Of a stretch of 16,701 nt of DNA, positions 14,252 to 16,701 are shown in pieces. The notes under the pieces were generated by a model that saw only the letters and a list, made by a program, of their open reading frames with translations, did no database searches and had not been told where the DNA came from. The stretch is taken from positions 1-16,701 of the forward strand of contig JASFUX010000041.1 in assembly GCA_050050115.1 (NCBI GenBank), read 5' to 3'. Position numbers and translations under genes: made by a program. Source of the stretch: JASFUX01 sp050050115. Its GTDB lineage: Bacteria; Pseudomonadota; Alphaproteobacteria; Caulobacterales; Maricaulaceae. Position 1 is the stretch's first letter. Each line of letters starts with the position of its first letter.

Positions 14252-15115
14252 TCACCAAGCCAAACGCGCGCACGCCCAGTCCGCGCGCCGTCCCTTCGCG
14301 GCCAGCAGCGCGCCGATCTTCTCGACGTCCAGCCCGCCCTTCGCGCCGGTCTCTTCAGCGTGGATGCCGCTGGCGACGAACACCGACGCAAAACCCTCCG
14401 CCTCCGCGCCGGCGAGGTCCGTGTCCGGACCGTCTCCGATGGCGACGATCCGCTCGGACGCGACCTCCCGCCCCGCCGCCTCGGCGATCTTCGTCCGCGC
14501 GAGCGCATAGATCGCGGCGTGCGGCTTGCCGCCGTAGATCGCGCGGCCGCCGAGCGCCGTGTACTTCTCCGCCAGCGCGCCGGCGCAGTAGACCAGCCGG
14601 TCGCCGTATTGGACGACGATGTCGGGGTTGGCGCAGATCAGCTCGAGATCGCGCGCCGCCGCCGCGGCGAGCATCTCGGCGTAGTCGTCCGGCGTTTCTT
14701 CGAGCGCGTCGAACGGCCCGGTGCAGGAGATGAAGGCGGCGTCCTCAAGCGGCGCGAAGTCGAGCCCGAGCCCTTCATAGATGCGATCGTCCTGCGGCGG
14801 GCCGAGCTTGAACGCCGGTCCCGGCGCGCGCGCGGCCAGCTCGGCGCGCGTGGCGTCGCCCGAGGTGACGATCGCATCGAAGAAGTCCGGCGTCGCGCCG
14901 AAGCGCTCGAGCTGGCGCGGGATCCGGTTCGAGGGCCGCGGCGCGTTCGACACCAGAACCACCGGACCGCGTTCGGCGCGAAACCGCCGGCACGCCTCGA
15001 GCGCGGGCGCGTACGCGGTGCGGCCGTTGTGGATCACGCCCCAGACATCGACCACCGCCGCCTCGAAGCGGTCGGCGATCTCGGACAATCCGGCGATGGG
15101 CGCGGGGCTGGACAT
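14252..15115 (-). CDS. TIGR01459-type HAD hydrolase, class IIA
   Basis: The 287-residue product is a HAD-superfamily hydrolase, probably a phosphatase for a small metabolite, of the alphaproteobacterial TIGR01459 group. Motif I is VVDVWGVIHNG with nucleophile Asp23, motif II is VLVSNAPRPS with Ser56, motif III is the Lys in IYGGKPHAAIYALA, and motif IV is AIGDGPDTDLAGA, which carries the metal-binding aspartates. The cap lies between motifs II and III, as in class IIA. The substrate is not known. In other alphaproteobacteria I recall this family near ribF; here the DUF2336 and MaoC genes separate them. The ATG at 15115 gives the normal N-terminus, has no ribosome-binding site, and lies 8 bases after a possible -10 element. 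Confidence 0.9.
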   Translation of the reverse strand: MSSPAPIAGLSEIADRFEAAVVDVWGVIHNGRTAYAPALEACRRFRAERGPVVLVSNAPRPSNRIPRQLERFGATPDFFDAIVTSGDATRAELAARAPGPAFKLGPPQDDRIYEGLGLDFAPLEDAAFISCTGPFDALEETPDDYAEMLAAAAARDLELICANPDIVVQYGDRLVYCAGALAEKYTALGGRAIYGGKPHAAIYALARTKIAEAAGREVASERIVAIGDGPDTDLAGAEAEGFASVFVASGIHAEETGAKGGLDVEKIGALLAAKGRRADWACARLAW

Positions 15116-15123
15116 GGCGGGGG

Positions 15124-15152
15124 CGCGTAGACGCAAACCGCAAGGCGGTCAA
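15124..15152 (-). promoter_or_regulatory. Candidate promoter of the HAD hydrolase gene
   Basis: On the minus strand TTGACC (15147-15152) and TACGCG (15124-15129) are separated by 17 bases, a good -35 with a weak -10. The start codon follows 8 bases after the -10, and there is no Shine-Dalgarno sequence. The transcript would therefore be leaderless or nearly so. Confidence 0.35.
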
Positions 15153-15227
15153 CGCGAATGGACGAGCAGACCAGCCGCCCAGGCGGGTGTGTGCGCGCCC
15201 GCGTCTCCCGCCAGTTCGAGAGTGCTC

Positions 15228-15303
15228 TGAGCATCTCTGACCAGTGCGAGCATCTAAGTGAGCACCGCGAGCATGCGTGCGAGCGGGATATCGGTGAGCA
15301 TCT
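15228..15303. repeat. Six degenerate GAGCATC-like direct repeats upstream of the 15362 gene
   Basis: Nine-base units close to (T/C)GAGCATCT start at 15228, 15247, 15259, 15268, 15280 and 15295. Three have the exact GAGCATCT core (15228, 15247, 15295) and the others vary at one to three positions. Spacings are 19, 12, 9, 12 and 15 bases. The cluster occupies the middle of the 246-bp gap between the HAD and 15362 genes, ending about 60 bp before the latter. It could be a multi-copy protein-binding site, or the remains of a short tandem duplication. Confidence 0.5.
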
Positions 15304-15361
15304 CACCCGGGGATAGATCGGACTTGTCCGCCCCCTAGAGTTTGCGCCGTACACTGCGCGC

Positions 15362-16165
15362 ATGTCTGACGATCAGGACATCGAAGACTCCAGTCCCGCC
15401 GGCCTCTGGGAGGCGGCGAAAGACCTCATGCGCTGGCTGTTCGCCGCCTATGGGCGACCGGTCGACATCGTCGCCATGGGGCCTCTGACGGCGAAAGAAC
15501 ACCGCGAGATCTCGAGCTGGCTCGCCGCTGTGGAACGCATTGCGCGCCGCCTGCTGGTGGTCGAGGCGAGCAAGCTGGTGGGAACCTTGCCGGCGATCGT
15601 TCGTTCCTCAACGCCGCCTTCTGCGCCGCGGACAACCACGGGCGAAAAGAGGCTCGTCGAGCAGGATCCCGAAAATCCAAGCCAATGGCGCGTCAGCTTC
15701 CGCGTTCCGATGGCGCGCAGCGAGGCACGCGCCAAGCTTTGCTCCCCCGCGGGGGAGCTGTCGCGCGCATGCGCGACTGAGGGGGATTGCCTCGCGGCTG
15801 GCGGGGATGCGGCGGCGGCGCCGTCAGCTTTCGATCCTTCGGGCAATCCCCCTCAGTCTCGCCGAGCTCCACCCGGCGATCCAGCTCCCCCGAGGGGGAG
15901 CAGAGAGGCGGCGCCCGCGCTCCAGAGCGCGGGCCTCAAGAGCGCCTGGCCCTTGGCCGAGCGCATCGAAGCCGCCCGTCGCGTACTCAACGATCCCGCG
16001 CCCTATGCGCTGCGGCTGGCGCGCCGTCTTCGAGGCGAGCCCAAACACGCCGCGGCGATCGTGCAGCCCGAACGCGGCAGCGAAGCGGAAACCCTCGGCC
16101 GCTGGGCCTACGGCCACGCGCTCGAACACGCCCGCGAAGCCGTCCCCGCGTTCGACACGAGTTGA
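15362..16165 (+). CDS. Unknown protein containing an in-frame palindromic-element insertion
   Basis: I do not recognise this 267-residue protein. Residues 13-70 form a compact, probably helical domain (LWEAAKDLMRWLFAAYGRP, then EHREISSWLAAVERIARRLL). Residues 182-267 form a second helical segment (WPLAERIEAARRVLNDPAPY, then RLARRLRGEPKHAAAI). Between them, about residues 127-181 are encoded by a palindromic DNA element. They are low in complexity and rich in Pro, Ala, Gly and Arg, and so are probably disordered. The element is read through without a stop, and coding resumes with a normal helical sequence. There is no signal peptide or membrane span. The ATG has no ribosome-binding site but follows a TACACT hexamer by 6 bases, so a leaderless transcript is possible. 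It converges on the EAL gene. Confidence 0.7.
   Translation: MSDDQDIEDSSPAGLWEAAKDLMRWLFAAYGRPVDIVAMGPLTAKEHREISSWLAAVERIARRLLVVEASKLVGTLPAIVRSSTPPSAPRTTTGEKRLVEQDPENPSQWRVSFRVPMARSEARAKLCSPAGELSRACATEGDCLAAGGDAAAAPSAFDPSGNPPQSRRAPPGDPAPPRGSREAAPALQSAGLKSAWPLAERIEAARRVLNDPAPYALRLARRLRGEPKHAAAIVQPERGSEAETLGRWAYGHALEHAREAVPAFDTS
15740..15902. repeat. 163-bp nested palindromic element inside a coding sequence
   Basis: The outer arms (15740-15760 and 15882-15902) are 21-base inverted repeats with one mismatch, and each is itself palindromic (GCTCCCCCGCGGGGGAGC is perfect at 15741-15758). The inner arms (15775-15791 and 15842-15858) are a perfect 17-base inverted repeat ending in GGGGGATTGCC. A further small stem (GTCGCGC, GCAT, GCGCGAC) lies at 15760-15777. 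The design resembles dispersed GGGGGAG-type repeats of alphaproteobacteria and differs from the element at 3631-3778. It has no transposase and no clear target duplication. Confidence 0.85.
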
Positions 16166-16188
16166 CGCCCGCCCGCATCGTCGCGCGC

Positions 16189-16211
16189 CGTCCCTCGCGA
16201 GAGCGGGGACG
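16189..16211 (+). terminator. Possible terminator hairpin after the 15362 gene
   Basis: CGTCCC pairs with GGGACG, and inside a bulged T, CGC pairs with GCG around a GAGA loop. It begins 24 bases after the stop at 16165, in the 112-bp gap between two convergent genes. The downstream sequence has only scattered T, so an intrinsic terminator is possible but weak. Confidence 0.3.
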
Positions 16212-16277
16212 TCGGCGTTGGTGATTTCGTCGAAAAGAGCCGCGCCCACCCCAGCGTTTGGGCTGACTCGCCGCGCC

Positions 16278-16701
16278 CTACCCCGCCGCGCGCAAGCGCG
16301 CAGGAGCTTTGCGAGTCGGCTCGGCGTCGGCCTTGGCGTCGAGCACGCCTTCCTTCAGAGGCCGCGGCGGGCCGAACAAGTGGCCTTGGGCCAGCCCGAC
16401 CTCGAGGTCGAGCACTTCGATCACGGTGCTTTCGTCTTCGATCTTCTCGGCGATCAGCTCGACGCCGTACTTCGCCAGGAGCGCGGCGTAGTCGTCGGCC
16501 CGGATCTCCGGCGCGATCGACAAGCCCAAAGGCTCGCCGCGCCCCAGCGATTGCAGCAGCACGTCGCCGGGGACCTTGAAGAACTTCACGCCTGCGCGGC
16601 GCGCGTCGGCGAGGTCGAAGTCAAGGTCGGCGACCTTGTCGATCGAGAAGCGGAAACCGAAGTCGGCGAGCCGCGCCATGTTGCGCGCCGCGGTCAGCCC
16701 G
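16278..16701 (-). CDS. Partial EAL-domain protein, C-terminal part, degenerate active site
   Basis: Only the last 140 codons are in the window; the 5' end lies beyond 16701. The sequence follows the C-terminal half of an EAL domain. GFRFSIDKVADLDFD occupies the position of the usual DDFGTG loop, FFKVPGDVLL that of the KIDRSF strand, GVELIAEKIEDE that of AEGVE, and GLAQGHLFGPPRPL the closing QGY motif. Active phosphodiesterases use the two Asp of DDFG and the Asp of KID; here these are DK and KVP. It is therefore probably a c-di-GMP binder or a scaffold, similar in this respect to TipF-type alphaproteobacterial proteins, though that assignment is inference. The tail after residue RPLK is charged and low in complexity. 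Confidence 0.8.
   Translation of the reverse strand, partial: GLTAARNMARLADFGFRFSIDKVADLDFDLADARRAGVKFFKVPGDVLLQSLGRGEPLGLSIAPEIRADDYAALLAKYGVELIAEKIEDESTVIEVLDLEVGLAQGHLFGPPRPLKEGVLDAKADAEPTRKAPARLRAAG

Noticed and set aside
13072..14508. Open frame of about 478 codons on the minus strand
   Set aside because: It is antisense to the DUF2336 gene and overlaps the HAD gene in another frame. The translation is low-complexity and Arg-rich, whereas the plus-strand DUF2336 product has clear family features.
15228..15303. Repeat cluster as a CRISPR array
   Set aside because: The units are only about 9 bases, degenerate and irregularly spaced, without spacers of constant length and without cas genes nearby.

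Overview
The window looks like a stretch of chromosome from a high-GC alphaproteobacterium, most likely of the Caulobacterales/Maricaulales (Hyphomonadaceae-like) type. This rests on several genes together: a DUF3035 lipoprotein, a DUF2336 protein, a TIGR01459-type HAD hydrolase, an IleS with a degenerate C-terminal zinc site, an endonuclease-type MutL, and palindromic repeats of the kind seen in this class. No tRNA, rRNA, CRISPR array, transposase or phage gene was seen.

Layout, left to right. (1) 1-286: the 5' end of an unrecognised membrane-protein gene (minus), diverging from rsmD (plus). (2) 945-5115: a more variable block. It holds a tannase/feruloyl-esterase-family lipoprotein (minus), which diverges from an unknown protein with an HxD...H pattern (plus). 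A 148-bp palindromic repeat follows, then a DUF938-type methyltransferase and a small unknown exported protein (plus, probably co-transcribed). (3) 5119-12918: six genes all on the minus strand, transcribed MaoC-like hydratase -> ribF -> ileS -> lspA -> DUF3035 lipoprotein -> mutL. The spacers are 19, 134, 13, 70 and 130 bp, so there may be more than one transcript. LspA matures lipoproteins, and the esterase and the DUF3035 protein here are both predicted clients. (4) 13129-14211: a DUF2336 gene on the plus strand, with a CtrA-like site in its upstream region. (5) 14252-15115: a TIGR01459-type HAD hydrolase (minus). (6) 15362-16165: an unknown protein whose coding sequence carries a 163-bp palindromic element read through in frame. 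Its upstream region has six degenerate GAGCATC-like repeats. (7) 16278-16701: the 3' end of an EAL-domain gene (minus) whose DDFG and KID positions are degenerate, suggesting a c-di-GMP effector or scaffold rather than an enzyme.

Most of the window is conserved housekeeping sequence, and I see no clear new multi-gene system. The observations most worth following are the in-frame palindromic insertion in the 15362-16165 gene, the esterase that has lost both cysteines of the family's CS-D-HC signature, the repeat cluster at 15228-15303, and the CtrA-like site before the DUF2336 gene. No gap between genes exceeds 250 bp.
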